Positions 16,133 through 25,139 of a DNA stretch of 47,864 nucleotides are shown in pieces. Position numbers and translations under genes: made by a program. The DNA is taken from the NCBI GenBank assembly GCA_012729815.1, contig JAAYCJ010000269.1, positions 1-47,864 on the forward strand. Direction: 5' to 3'. This DNA is from Phycisphaerae bacterium (GTDB lineage Bacteria; Planctomycetota; Phycisphaerae; JAAYCJ01). Below the pieces are notes generated by a model. The model saw only the letters and a program-made list of their open reading frames with translations, did not search any database and had not been told where the DNA came from. How positions within the stretch are numbered: the stretch's first letter is position 1; each line of letters starts with the position of its first letter.

Positions 16133-17113
16133 CTAGCGCAGCTCGACCCGCGGATCGACCAGGGCGTAGCAGATGTCGGTGACGATCAGGCCGAACACGT
16201 AGAGCAGGGCGCCGATGAAGGTCATCGCGCTGATGACGGGGTAGTCGCGTGAGTGGATCGCCTCGATGGTCAGGTAGCCCAGTCCGGGAATGCCGAAGAA
16301 CCGTTCGAGCAGCAGCGAGCCGAGGAACAGGAACGGGATGGCCAGGACCACCCGCGTGATCACCGGGATCATCGCGTTCTTGAGCACGTGCTTGAAGAGC
16401 ACCCGGTGGGCCGAAGCCCCCTTGGCCCGGGCGGTCCGCACGTAGTCGGCGTGGACCTCGTCGAGGATCACCGTCCGGTAGAACCGCACCTCGGCGCCGA
16501 GGCCACTGACCACGCCGATCAGCACGGGCAGGATCAGGTATTCGATCTTGGCCCAGCCCTCCTCGTAGCCGAAGACCGGAAACCGGTCCAGCCTGTAGGC
16601 GAAGAACCACTGGGCGAACAGGATGTACGAAAGGTACGGCATGCTCATGGCCAGCACGCACAGGACCACCAGCCCGCGGTCCGCCAGCGTCCCGCGCACG
16701 TAGGCCACCATCAGCGAGACGGCCAGGGCAGTCGGCAGCCCCAACAGCAGGATCGGCACGGTCAGGCTCAGGCTGGGGATCGCGCCTTCCCTGATGATCT
16801 CGGTGATGTCCCGTCGGCTGCGGTAGGACTTGCCGAAATCGAACGTTACGGAGTCCCATATGTGGTGGAAGAACTGCGAGTCGACCAGGCCGGCAAGCCC
16901 GCGATCCTCGAAGGCGTGCAGGTTCACCAGCAGCGGCTTGTCGAAGCCGTACTCCCGCCGGACCTGTTCGAGCGTCTCAGCGGAGGCGCCCTTGCCCGCC
17001 ATCTCGATCGCCGGATCGCCTCCGACCAGGTGAAACAGGATGAACAGAATCACCATCACCCCGAAGACGATCGGGATCACGTTCAGCAGCCGACGAATGA
17101 TGTACGCCTTCAC
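16133..17113 (-). CDS. Dipeptide/oligopeptide ABC transporter permease (DppB/OppB type)
   Basis: A 326-residue permease with six predicted membrane helices. It opens with YIIRRLLNVIPIVFGVMVILF, the hallmark N-terminus of DppB/OppB, followed by a periplasmic segment with EYGFDKPLLVNL. The EAA loop reads DYVRTARAKGASAHRVLFKHVLKNA, the contact site for the ATPase, and the protein ends YALVDPRVELR as most DppB proteins do. ATGA overlaps with the upstream binding-protein gene (17110-17113), indicating coupling. No DppC-type partner and no DppD/DppF ATPases are present in this window. Confidence 0.94.
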   Translation of the reverse strand: MKAYIIRRLLNVIPIVFGVMVILFILFHLVGGDPAIEMAGKGASAETLEQVRREYGFDKPLLVNLHAFEDRGLAGLVDSQFFHHIWDSVTFDFGKSYRSRRDITEIIREGAIPSLSLTVPILLLGLPTALAVSLMVAYVRGTLADRGLVVLCVLAMSMPYLSYILFAQWFFAYRLDRFPVFGYEEGWAKIEYLILPVLIGVVSGLGAEVRFYRTVILDEVHADYVRTARAKGASAHRVLFKHVLKNAMIPVITRVVLAIPFLFLGSLLLERFFGIPGLGYLTIEAIHSRDYPVISAMTFIGALLYVFGLIVTDICYALVDPRVELR

Positions 17114-18900
17114 CGGCCCACCAGCTCCTTGCGCAGCTCAAGATCGAGGTCCGAGTACTTCGCCGCGCCCCATCCGAACGCGTGCGGCTTGTAGTTCCGC
17201 ACGTACTTGTAGTAAGGCACGAAGGCCACGCGATGGGCGCTGAAGATGCACGGCACGTCGTCAACCACGATCCGCTCCAGTTTCCGGGCCAGTTCGACTC
17301 GCTCCGGACCAGGGTCCATGGTGTCGAACCGGCTGTACAATTCGTCGAATTCGGGGTTCCGATAGTTGAAGTTGTTGGGGCCCGGCGAGACGTTGGCCCC
17401 GTAGAAGAGGAACAGGAAGTTCTGGGCGTCGGGGAAATCGGCGACCCAGCCCATCGAGAAGATCTGGACCGACTTGTGGTGCACCTTGTCCTGGAACGTC
17501 GGCCAGTCCATGTAGTCGAGCACCACGTTAAGGCCGATCTTCTCCATCGACCGCTGGAAGTACCCGCCGTACTGCCGCACCGTGGTGTCGGTGCCGGGCA
17601 GCGAGAGCGTGACGGTGATCGGCCCGCCGTGGATCGCCTCGGCCTCCTTCATCTGCTCGCGGGCCCGGTCCAGATTGAACTCCGTCCACGGGTTCTCCAT
17701 GGCCGGATCGTATTCCTTGAACATGCGCGGGAAGATGCCCTTGGCCGGGTAGCCTCGGCCGTTGTTGAAGACGTCGATGTACTCCTGGCGGTTCCACGCG
17801 CAGCTCATCGCCCGGCGCAGCGGCCGGTTCTTGCCCACCACCGGGTCTTCCATGTTGAACCCGAACCAGTAGTTGTCCGGCTGCTCCTGGACGACCAGTT
17901 CGATTCCCTTCCGAGCCAGTTCGGGGCTGAGCTTGCGTTCCGGCGTGATCGCCTGGTTGAAGAAGTCCTTGGGAATGCCCGCCGAGTCGATCTTGCCCTT
18001 CATGAACGAGAGCCACAGCGGCTGATCCTCTTCGATAATCGTGTAGACCAGCGCGTCGACCAGCGGCAGCGGTTTGCCCGCGTCCTCGAGCAGGCCCGCT
18101 TCATCGTCGCCCGGCTCGCCCTCGGTGGGATAGAATTCCTCGCGGTAGTTGGGGTTGCGGACCAGGACGATCTTGGAGCCCCGCTTCCAGCTCTTGAGGG
18201 TGAACGCCCCCGTTCCGACGGTGACGTTCTGGATCTGGTCGCCGTAGAACTCGACGGCTTCGCGGGCCATCGGGGCCGACGGCAGGTGGGCGAGGGTGTA
18301 GAGAAAATACGGACACGGACGCTTGAGGGTGATCCGCAGCGTATGGTCGTCGACGGCCTTGAGGCCTTCGACCGGCTGCGAGTAGTCCACCTGGTCGGCC
18401 GACGCGACGGTCTGGGTGTACTGGCGGAACTCGTCGAGGCCGACGATCTTGTCCTCGAGGAACGGCCAGTTGCGGCTGAGGTATTTAACGTTGGCAATCC
18501 GCTTCCAGGCGTAGACGAAGTCGTGGGCGGTCAGGAGCCGGCCCTTGCCGCCGGGAAAGCACGGGTCGTCGACGAACCGCACGTCCGGACGGAGCCTGAT
18601 CGTGTAGGTCAGCCGGTCCTCGCTGATTTCCGGCATCGCCGCGGCCAGGCCCGGCTCCAGCTCGTACGGCCGTTTCAGGTAGCTGTACTGATAGAGGCAC
18701 TCGTAGCACTGGCTGCCGACCGCCGAACTGGTGGTATCGCCGATGTCGCCCGGGTCCAGCCCGCGCACCTTCGCGCCCAGCGCCAGGTACCGGACCTTCT
18801 TGCCCGGCCCGTCAATATCGTCCGACCTGCCACGTCCGCAGCCGCCCAACATCAATGCGGCAGAAACGGCGACGCCGAATATCCCGATCCACTGCTTCAT
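17110..18900 (-). CDS. ABC transporter substrate-binding lipoprotein, family 5 (DppA/OppA type)
   Basis: A 596-residue lipoprotein: signal peptide 1-20 with lipobox LGGC (Cys21). The mature part has the SBP family 5 pattern: SSAVGSQCYECLYQYSYL early, then ISEDRLTYTIRLRPDVRFVD and TAHDFVYAWKRI, and MGWVADFPDAQNFLFLFYG toward the C-terminus. Family members bind peptides, nickel or oligosaccharides outside the membrane. Stop and start abut the reductase gene upstream (18900/18901) and overlap the permease downstream, so the three are one transcript. Ligand cannot be read; the neighbouring sugar-type oxidoreductases make an oligosaccharide as plausible as a peptide. Confidence 0.94.
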   Translation of the reverse strand: MKQWIGIFGVAVSAALMLGGCGRGRSDDIDGPGKKVRYLALGAKVRGLDPGDIGDTTSSAVGSQCYECLYQYSYLKRPYELEPGLAAAMPEISEDRLTYTIRLRPDVRFVDDPCFPGGKGRLLTAHDFVYAWKRIANVKYLSRNWPFLEDKIVGLDEFRQYTQTVASADQVDYSQPVEGLKAVDDHTLRITLKRPCPYFLYTLAHLPSAPMAREAVEFYGDQIQNVTVGTGAFTLKSWKRGSKIVLVRNPNYREEFYPTEGEPGDDEAGLLEDAGKPLPLVDALVYTIIEEDQPLWLSFMKGKIDSAGIPKDFFNQAITPERKLSPELARKGIELVVQEQPDNYWFGFNMEDPVVGKNRPLRRAMSCAWNRQEYIDVFNNGRGYPAKGIFPRMFKEYDPAMENPWTEFNLDRAREQMKEAEAIHGGPITVTLSLPGTDTTVRQYGGYFQRSMEKIGLNVVLDYMDWPTFQDKVHHKSVQIFSMGWVADFPDAQNFLFLFYGANVSPGPNNFNYRNPEFDELYSRFDTMDPGPERVELARKLERIVVDDVPCIFSAHRVAFVPYYKYVRNYKPHAFGWGAAKYSDLDLELRKELVGR

Positions 18901-19866
18901 CTATATCACCCTTATCGCAAACTGTGGACACACCTCGGCGCAATACCCGCACAGGATGCACCGTTTTGGGTCGACTTCAGCCCGCTGCCCGCCCATCGTC
19001 ATCGCGCCCTGATCGCACCGTTCGGCGCACGCCCCGCACCGTTTGCACATGAAGTTCACGAAGACCCGGCGGTCGCGGTGGGCGGCCTCATCGAGGGCCT
19101 GCCGGCTGATCTCCAGTTGTCCGTCGGAGAAGATGGCGGCGTTGAGTTCCACCTCCTGCACCGTCTTGACTCCGACGCACACGCTGTCGACGAACTCCAG
19201 ACCTCGCACGAAGTTGAGGGCCTCGACCGCTTCCTTGCGCAGCAGGCCGCCGGCCAGCGGCTTCATCGCGTAGATTCCGACGCCCGCCCGGTGCACTTCG
19301 GCCAGCACCTCGGATTGGCGGCTCAGCGACCCGTCGGCGATGCCCAGGCCGCGGCGATTGATCACCGGCATCAGCACGTCGATCCGGTCCGCGTTGGCCA
19401 GGGCCGCTTCGCAGCCGGCGATGGTGTGGGTCGAAAAACCCACCGCCCGGATCCGCCCGTCCCGCTTCAGTTCCAGCAGCCGATCCAGGACCGGCCGCCG
19501 GGCCTCGAAGGCGTCGGCGCTTTCGACCTGGTGCATCAGCATGATCTCGACGGTCTGCCGGCCCAGCCCGGTGAAGGTCTCGGCAAGCTGGGGCTCGGCC
19601 TCCTCGATCGTCGCAGCGGAGATCTTGGTGGCGATCGTCACGTCGGCGAGGCGCTGACCCAAGCCCAGCCGGACGTGCTCGTCCGTCCGGTACCGATGGG
19701 CCGTATCGAAGAAGTCGATTCCCATCGCCAGGGCCTTCTGGAACACCGGCTCGGTTGACTCCGGCGGGATGCCCGCCTGAAGATAGCTCATGGTCAGCGT
19801 CCCGAGGCACAGCTCGCTGACCTCGAGGCCGGTTCGACCCAGCGTGTTGCGCTTCAGTACGTTCAT
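18901..19866 (-). CDS. Aldo/keto reductase with C-terminal 2x[4Fe-4S] ferredoxin domain
   Basis: This 321-residue protein begins NTLGRTGLEVSELCLGT, the AKR start, with tetrad candidates in FFDTAHRYR (Asp, Tyr), ATKIS (Lys) and MLMHQV (His). Residues 270-321 add a bacterial ferredoxin domain: CKRCGACAERC and CILCGYCAEVC each give four cysteines for a [4Fe-4S] cluster. This architecture is a known AKR subgroup and suggests electron exchange beyond NADPH. The ATG at 19866 has GAGGAG just upstream; an in-frame ATG nine codons earlier lacks a site. It is the first gene of the operon with the binding protein and permease. Confidence 0.92.
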   Translation of the reverse strand: MNVLKRNTLGRTGLEVSELCLGTLTMSYLQAGIPPESTEPVFQKALAMGIDFFDTAHRYRTDEHVRLGLGQRLADVTIATKISAATIEEAEPQLAETFTGLGRQTVEIMLMHQVESADAFEARRPVLDRLLELKRDGRIRAVGFSTHTIAGCEAALANADRIDVLMPVINRRGLGIADGSLSRQSEVLAEVHRAGVGIYAMKPLAGGLLRKEAVEALNFVRGLEFVDSVCVGVKTVQEVELNAAIFSDGQLEISRQALDEAAHRDRRVFVNFMCKRCGACAERCDQGAMTMGGQRAEVDPKRCILCGYCAEVCPQFAIRVI

Positions 19867-19926
19867 GGCTCCTCGAAATCGATGCGGACCCAACTCCCGC
19901 TTTCAGTTCCCGCGTTCGCAAGGGCA

Positions 19927-19955
19927 ATTATAGGCAACGGACCGCCGATCAACAA
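19927..19955 (-). promoter_or_regulatory. Promoter of the AKR-transporter operon
   Basis: Minus strand: TTGTTG (19950-19955), 17 bases, perfect TATAAT (19927-19932). Transcription would start near 19920, about 54 bases before the ATG. A 7-bp inverted repeat CCGGCCG/CGGCCGG (19956-19981) sits immediately upstream and may be an upstream regulator site or part of the preceding gene's termination. Confidence 0.5.
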
Positions 19956-19999
19956 CCGGCCGGACTCCTGACGTCGGCCGGATAACCGCCAGCGGCAAG

Positions 20000-20040
20000 A
20001 CAAACGGGACTTGCGGTGCCGGCCGCAAGTCCCGTAGGTT
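20000..20040 (-). terminator. Terminator of the RCC1/InlB-repeat lipoprotein gene
   Basis: A perfect 13-bp inverted repeat, ACGGGACTTGCGG (20004-20016) and CCGCAAGTCCCGT (20023-20035), with a six-base loop. Read on the minus strand it is followed by TTTGTCTTG. It lies 31 bases past the stop of the large lipoprotein gene. Confidence 0.75.
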
Positions 20041-20066
20041 TCCTCAAGCGCCGACCAACCGGACGG

Positions 20067-20350
20067 TCACCACAGGAAGAAGTCGAGGTCGCTCCACCGG
20101 TTGCCGTTGAAGTTCCACTCGTTGGCCTCGTGTTCGGCGTCCGTCGCCCAGTAGGCCCAGTCCCGGAGGCTCTTGATGTCGCGCGACCAGTTCCCGAGTT
20201 GGCCGTAGTTGCCATTGCCCCAGACCAACAGGCGGCGCGAGACATGAACGGCCAGGCTGTGCTCGTAGCCGGCGGCAATGCTCAGCACCCCGGCCAGCGC
20301 ATTGTCACTTTCGGGATCATAGACGCCGAACGGAGTGACCGCAACCGGCA
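20067..20350 (-). other. C-terminal seventh RCC1 blade and tail of the giant lipoprotein
   Basis: The last 90 residues contain one more RCC1-type blade (AAGYEHSLAV, then LLVWGNGNYGQLG), followed by a Trp/Asn-rich end (EWNFNGNRWSDLDFFLW). Seven blades make a closed RCC1 propeller, so this blade probably completes the fold begun about 620 residues earlier. Confidence 0.5.
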
Positions 20351-23300
20351 GATCCCGCGACCCGCCGCCGCCCGACAGGGACGCCGGCGAGAGCCACCGG
20401 CCCTGTCTGAGCCCGAGGATCTGCGATCCGCCGTTTCCGCCGAGCGTGATGGTGGCGGTCCGGCTGTCGGACAGGAGATCCGTGGCGGCGGCCTGCACGA
20501 CGACCGTGGCGCCGTTGGTCCCGCTCGCCGTACCGATGCTGATCCAGGGACTGGCCGACGAGGCGGTCCAGTTCAGATCCTCGCCACCGTTGTTCCAGAT
20601 GTAGAGATTCCGCGACGTGGTCACCGGCGCCCCGACGATCTCCTGGGTGACAAGCTTGGACAGCTTGGATTCGTACGATTCGATCTGCCATTCGGCATAG
20701 ACTCTGGGATCGTCGGTGGGAGCGGCCTGCAGGAGCGCGATCTCCTGGGGCGAGTTCGCGGCGTCCGCCGCGCTGATCGACAGCGTCGCATCGGAGCGGG
20801 CGATGATCTCGCCCGGATTCTCCGGATCGTTGGGCTGGTCGTTCGCGGCAAATCCCAACGTGATGATTCCGGGCGTCGAGCCTTCCGCGCCCGAGGTGAT
20901 CTGCACCCATTTGTCCTCTTCGGCGGTGCCGCCCGGCCAGACGATTTCCGCCGTGTACGCCAGGTGATGACTTCCCAACTCGTACACCCGCAGAGAGCGG
21001 CTTGCCGCTTCATCCGGCAGGTAGAACGTGCTGACATTCGGCGCCACCGCGATCAACGCGTCAAACTCCGAAGGCCCGGTGTACGTGTGAACGAAGCCGA
21101 GCTGACCCTTACTCCCGGCCCCCCAGCTCCAGAGCTGGTACTCTTCCGCGGCGCCGCTGCCGACGGACTCCAGGGCCAGCGAGTGGAAACTGCCCGCCGC
21201 CACCTGCACGATGAACCGACTGGCGAAATCGCCCGTCTGGGGGTCCACTAAAGCATCCGGATCGTTCGGATCGTACTTGTAGTGCTGCGTCACCGGCACC
21301 GGAATTGAGCTCAGGGCAATGCCGGGGGGCTCATGCTCAGGGCCGAACACGCCCAACTGGCCCTGCTCATTGTTGCCACACGCCCAGACCGTGCCGTCCG
21401 CCAGGGCGGCCACCGTGTGGGTGTTGCCGCCGTCGACCGACACGACCGCCTGTCCGCCGGTGTTGACCAGCCGCGGCAACTTGCTGCCCGGCAGAAACTC
21501 GGGACTGGTGAAGCCCAGGCCCAACTGACCCTTCGAGTTCCCGCCCCACGTGTACAGGGCGCCCTCGATGATGGCCATGCTGTGGTACCAGCCGCCGGTG
21601 ATGTACGTCACCACGCCCAGCGATCCGAGGTTGGTCAGACCGCCCGGATCGCGGACCCAGACGGCTCCGTAGTGCTGGACGGTCCCGCCGTCGCCAAGCT
21701 GGCCCCGGTCGTTGCGGCCCCAACTCCAGACCCGTCCCGCCGTATCGACGGCGAACGAGTGCCAAGCGCCGGCGCCGACGATCACGACGTTCGTCAGCGG
21801 CTGACCGGTGTCCTCGCGGATCACCTGGACCGGCGATGGACGCGTGGTAAACGTCCCGTCGCCGCACTGACCGTAGTCGTTCAGGCCCCAGCACCAGACG
21901 TTCCCGTCGGCATCGACCGCCACGTTGTGGAACCCACCGGCCGCCGCGGCGAGCACGCCGGTCAGGAATCCCACTCCGCCTTCGCCCTTGACCTGCGTCA
22001 TCTCGGGGAACATCTGGCTGGAGTGGTTGCTTCCGAACAGCGGAATGCCCTCGAGGTGGCCCTGGCCGATCTGGCCCCACTGGTTGTCGCCGCAGGCCCA
22101 GACCGTGCGGTCCTCGCGGACCTCGATCGTGTGGTACCACCCGGCGTCCGCCGGCGGGATATGCACCGGCGCGACGACCAGGGTATTCGGATCGTTCGGG
22201 TCGCCGTAACCGTCGTCCGGCAGGCCTCCGCCGTCCCCGATCTTGACGAACTGCACGGAGTGCCCGTCGCGGCGCTGGTTCACCGGATCGTAGACCCGGC
22301 TCCGCACCGTCGTCGTTTTGGTTATCTCGATCGGCTCCGGCGGCTCGAGGTAGAACGTATCGCCCTGGTCCGGCTCGTAGCCGTTGGTCGTGTAGTAGTA
22401 CTCGTAGTAGGGCAGGCCGCCGTAGAATTCGGATATGCCCACCTTAACCATGAGGCTGTCGCGGAAGATCAGGGCGTCCGTGGTGGACTCGACCGAATTG
22501 GTGACGCTGGTGATGGCATCGCCCGTGATCTGGATGAAGTGGGCGGTCAGATCCTTGCGGCCGTCGATCGTCAGGTAGTAGCTGCCTTCCGGGTCCGCTT
22601 CCTCGTGGCCCGGCACCGTCTCGCCCGCCGGCCAGTCGGCTGTGGGAGTCGGAATCCTATTCTGCCGGTACCAGTCATACCAGTGGTCGAAGACCCACAG
22701 TCCGCCTCCACCGGTCGGCGTAATCTGCAGCACGGTGTTCAACGGGAACTCGATCTCCAGCTCGTCGTCCGGGTTGTCCAGCACGTACGGGCTGTTCGGG
22801 TCGTCCGGGGTGGTCACGTTGACGATGGTCACCGTGCCCTGGCCTTCCATGCTCATCCGCAGCGATGGAGGCTCGATGAACACGGCGGTGATCGCCTTGT
22901 CCTCGGTCATCGTGACCGTTTCGGGGTTCGTCTCGCTACCATCGATGTCTTCGTCGTCGTCGCTTTCCCAGTGGCTGAATTGCCGCCCGTAGGCGGGCAC
23001 CGCGGTCACCGTCACGGTCGTTCCGGAGGCGTAGGTGCCGCCGGTGGGATCCAGGTCCACGTCGCCATCCCCAACCACGCTGGTGGTCAGGGTGTAGGTG
23101 CCCAGGAACACCGCGGTCACCGTCTTGTCCTCGTCCATGACCAGGTCCTGCGGGTTGTCCGTCCCGGTCAGGTCGCCCTCCCAGTGGTCGAACACCCAGC
23201 CGCTGGCCGGCGTCGCGGTCATCTCCAGCGTCTCATCCCAGTCGTAGAACCCGCTCGGCGGGGCGACCGTTCCCTGCCCTTCGATGATCACCGTCAACTG

Positions 23301-24785
23301 CGGACGCTCGGTGAAGACCGCCGTCACTTCCCGGTCCGCATCCATGTAGAGCGTCTCGGGATTCGTGATGCCGGTCAGGTCGCCCTCCCAGTGGCTGAAC
23401 TGCCAGCCTTCATCCGGCACCGCGGTCAGCTCCACCTCGGCCCCTTCGTCGAACTGGGTGCCCGAGGGGTTGGTCTCCACGCTGCCCTGACCCACCACCG
23501 TGATCGTCAGCGTCATCTGCTCGACGAACACCGCGGTCACCAGCTTGTCCGCGTCGATCGTCAGCGTCTCGGGATTGTCGGTGCCCGAAAGGTCGTCTTC
23601 CCAATGGTCAAACCGCCAGCCGACCGCGCCGGCTGCGCTGAGCGACAGCTCCGTTCCGTCGGCGTAGGTTCCGCCGTTGGGATCGACCGTGCCCTGGCCC
23701 ACGTACATCACGGTCAGCGAGAACAGCTCCTTGAAGACCGCGCGGACCGTCTTGCCCGTGTCAATGACGATGGTGGCCGGATTCGTCGTCCCCGACAGGT
23801 CGCCTTCCCAATGGTCGAAGACCCATCCGCTGGCCGCCGTCGCGGTCAGCGTCACCTCATCGTCCTCGTCATACGGCCCGCTCGACGGATCGACCGTGCC
23901 CTCGCCGGTCACCTCGACCGTCAGCGTGTACTGCCGCACGAATACGGCCGTGACCGATTTGTCGTCATCCATCGTCAGCGCGGTGGTCGCCGACGTGCCC
24001 GTCGCGTCATCTTCCCAATGGTCGAACCGCCAGCCGCTGGCTGGCGTCGCCGTCAGCGTCACCTGGGCGTTGAGGTTGTAGTAGCCGCCGGTGGGATCCA
24101 CCGTGCCCTCGCCCAGCACCGTAACCAGGAGTCGCGGCTTGGCGCGGAACACCGCCGTCACCGACTTGTTCTCATCGATCAGAACGGTGACCTCAGCGTT
24201 GGTGTTCCCGTCCACCGGGTCGCCTTCCCAGTGGCTGAACGTCCAGTTCTGGGCCGCCACCGCGGTTAACGTCACCTCGGTGTTCAATGGATAGCTGGTG
24301 CCGGCTGGGTCGCGAACCACCATGCCCTGGCCTTCCACGTTCACCGTCAGCGTCCGCTCGGCCGGCGGCAGTTCCTGGAAGATCGCGGTCACTTCCTTGT
24401 TCGCGTTCATCACCAGGTTTTCCGGGTTGTTGCTCCCGTAGACCGCTCCGGACCACCCCACGAACATCCACCCCTCGCCCGGCGTTGCCAGCAGGCGCAC
24501 CTGCTCATTGACCTGATAACCGTCGGAGTCGGGAGTCCGAGTTACCGAGCCCACGCCCGTGGTCGCCACCGTCAGCTTGTAACCCTCGGGCGGCGGGGTC
24601 GGAGTGGGAGTCACGTTCGGGTCGATCGTGTTGGGGTCGAACGGCCCTCCGCAGCCGGGAAGGGAAACCAGCATCGCCAGCCCGAGCAAACTCCCCACCA
24701 GAAAGGCTACAGTAAGAACAATCCCCAAGTGGTTGGCGGCATGCGTGTTGGTCAACGCCTCGGCGCAAGACCTTCCTCTTACCAT
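20067..24785 (-). CDS. Giant surface lipoprotein: nine InlB B-type repeats plus RCC1-like propeller
   Basis: A 1572-residue protein with a lipoprotein signal ending LPGC near residue 45, then a Thr/Pro linker. Residues 67-747 hold nine divergent InlB B-repeat units of about 70-95 residues, each with L-V-G-x-G-V, a GW.F.HWEGD core and an end like KTVTAVF. A chitobiase C-terminal-like segment follows (TTNGYEPDQGD). RCC1-like blades with HS/HT..V..DG..W.WG.N..GQLG begin near 878; six are consecutive, a seventh lies at 1498-1540. Between blades six and seven sits an insert of some 250 residues containing a BACON-like unit (NNGGEDLNWTASSASPWISI). Such proteins are exposed adhesion or binding scaffolds. 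A promoter (24828-24857) and a terminator flank it. Confidence 0.92.
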   Translation of the reverse strand: MVRGRSCAEALTNTHAANHLGIVLTVAFLVGSLLGLAMLVSLPGCGGPFDPNTIDPNVTPTPTPPPEGYKLTVATTGVGSVTRTPDSDGYQVNEQVRLLATPGEGWMFVGWSGAVYGSNNPENLVMNANKEVTAIFQELPPAERTLTVNVEGQGMVVRDPAGTSYPLNTEVTLTAVAAQNWTFSHWEGDPVDGNTNAEVTVLIDENKSVTAVFRAKPRLLVTVLGEGTVDPTGGYYNLNAQVTLTATPASGWRFDHWEDDATGTSATTALTMDDDKSVTAVFVRQYTLTVEVTGEGTVDPSSGPYDEDDEVTLTATAASGWVFDHWEGDLSGTTNPATIVIDTGKTVRAVFKELFSLTVMYVGQGTVDPNGGTYADGTELSLSAAGAVGWRFDHWEDDLSGTDNPETLTIDADKLVTAVFVEQMTLTITVVGQGSVETNPSGTQFDEGAEVELTAVPDEGWQFSHWEGDLTGITNPETLYMDADREVTAVFTERPQLTVIIEGQGTVAPPSGFYDWDETLEMTATPASGWVFDHWEGDLTGTDNPQDLVMDEDKTVTAVFLGTYTLTTSVVGDGDVDLDPTGGTYASGTTVTVTAVPAYGRQFSHWESDDDEDIDGSETNPETVTMTEDKAITAVFIEPPSLRMSMEGQGTVTIVNVTTPDDPNSPYVLDNPDDELEIEFPLNTVLQITPTGGGGLWVFDHWYDWYRQNRIPTPTADWPAGETVPGHEEADPEGSYYLTIDGRKDLTAHFIQITGDAITSVTNSVESTTDALIFRDSLMVKVGISEFYGGLPYYEYYYTTNGYEPDQGDTFYLEPPEPIEITKTTTVRSRVYDPVNQRRDGHSVQFVKIGDGGGLPDDGYGDPNDPNTLVVAPVHIPPADAGWYHTIEVREDRTVWACGDNQWGQIGQGHLEGIPLFGSNHSSQMFPEMTQVKGEGGVGFLTGVLAAAAGGFHNVAVDADGNVWCWGLNDYGQCGDGTFTTRPSPVQVIREDTGQPLTNVVIVGAGAWHSFAVDTAGRVWSWGRNDRGQLGDGGTVQHYGAVWVRDPGGLTNLGSLGVVTYITGGWYHSMAIIEGALYTWGGNSKGQLGLGFTSPEFLPGSKLPRLVNTGGQAVVSVDGGNTHTVAALADGTVWACGNNEQGQLGVFGPEHEPPGIALSSIPVPVTQHYKYDPNDPDALVDPQTGDFASRFIVQVAAGSFHSLALESVGSGAAEEYQLWSWGAGSKGQLGFVHTYTGPSEFDALIAVAPNVSTFYLPDEAASRSLRVYELGSHHLAYTAEIVWPGGTAEEDKWVQITSGAEGSTPGIITLGFAANDQPNDPENPGEIIARSDATLSISAADAANSPQEIALLQAAPTDDPRVYAEWQIESYESKLSKLVTQEIVGAPVTTSRNLYIWNNGGEDLNWTASSASPWISIGTASGTNGATVVVQAAATDLLSDSRTATITLGGNGGSQILGLRQGRWLSPASLSGGGGSRDLPVAVTPFGVYDPESDNALAGVLSIAAGYEHSLAVHVSRRLLVWGNGNYGQLGNWSRDIKSLRDWAYWATDAEHEANEWNFNGNRWSDLDFFLW
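22530..24590 (-). repeat. Nine tandem InlB B-type repeat units (protein-coding)
   Basis: Nine successive units of roughly 200-290 bases encode the repeats. Recurrent protein words are FDHWEGDL, FSHWEGD, TNPETL, DKTVTAVF and GQGTVDP. Units 3-7 are the most alike and near constant at 66-70 residues; units 8 and 9 carry inserts (DDDEDIDGSE; a 40-residue acidic/Trp region). The pattern indicates expansion by duplication followed by drift. Confidence 0.85.
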
Positions 24786-24827
24786 AGCCTGCTTCTCCTA
24801 TCTTCGCTGGGCCTATCTATCCTTTTC

Positions 24828-24857
24828 ATTATACTGGCATCAGCAATGGCACGTCAA
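24828..24857 (-). promoter_or_regulatory. Proximal promoter of the giant lipoprotein gene
   Basis: Minus strand: TTGACG (24852-24857, 5 of 6), 18 bases, perfect TATAAT (24828-24833). The start site would be near 24821, with AGGAG ahead of the ATG at 24785. Confidence 0.65.
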
Positions 24858-24891
24858 CGAGACCGCCACTGCCGAACCGCGTGTCCGGCAT

Positions 24892-24928
24892 GGTTCCAGA
24901 TCGCGATTCTGTCGCTGCAACTGGAACC
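24892..24928 (-). other. Stable hairpin in the lipoprotein leader region
   Basis: GGTTCCAG and CTGGAACC form an 8-bp outer stem (24892-24899 with 24921-24928). Inside it GCGA and TCGC (24903-24906, 24912-24915) can add a 4-bp inner stem with a CAGAA-type loop. No T tract follows on either strand, so it is not a terminator. It lies upstream of the proximal -35 box, so only a transcript from the distal promoter would contain it. Confidence 0.45.
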
Positions 24929-25110
24929 CGGGCGAACTCAACGCTCAAAACCGGTCCTGTCCGCATCTGAGGGTCGTCAGGTGAAGGCGTTTTCGCTGGG
25001 TGCTCATCGGGTATCCGGAGTCAACCTGCACACTATGGGGCGTTTGTGGCGGCGATGCTCGTCGCTCTCTCTCCGCCGGGGCCTGTCGCTAACAGCTTTG
25101 GCTGAAATAC

Positions 25111-25139
25111 ATTATATCATGCTCCGGCCCGGTCGCCAA
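25111..25139 (-). promoter_or_regulatory. Distal promoter upstream of the giant lipoprotein gene
   Basis: Minus strand: TTGGCG (25134-25139, 4 of 6), exactly 17 bases, perfect TATAAT (25111-25116). It fires away from the dipeptidase stop toward the lipoprotein gene; no open frame follows until 24785. Confidence 0.5.

Noticed and set aside
21333-24269. A 978-codon open frame on the plus strand
   Set aside because: It is antisense to the InlB/RCC1 lipoprotein, has arginine- and histidine-rich low-complexity character and no recognisable domain; long antisense frames are common in GC-rich coding DNA.
22530-24590. CRISPR-like DNA repetition
   Set aside because: The repeats are in frame, 200 bases or more, diverged and encode InlB-type domains; no short direct repeats with unique spacers.
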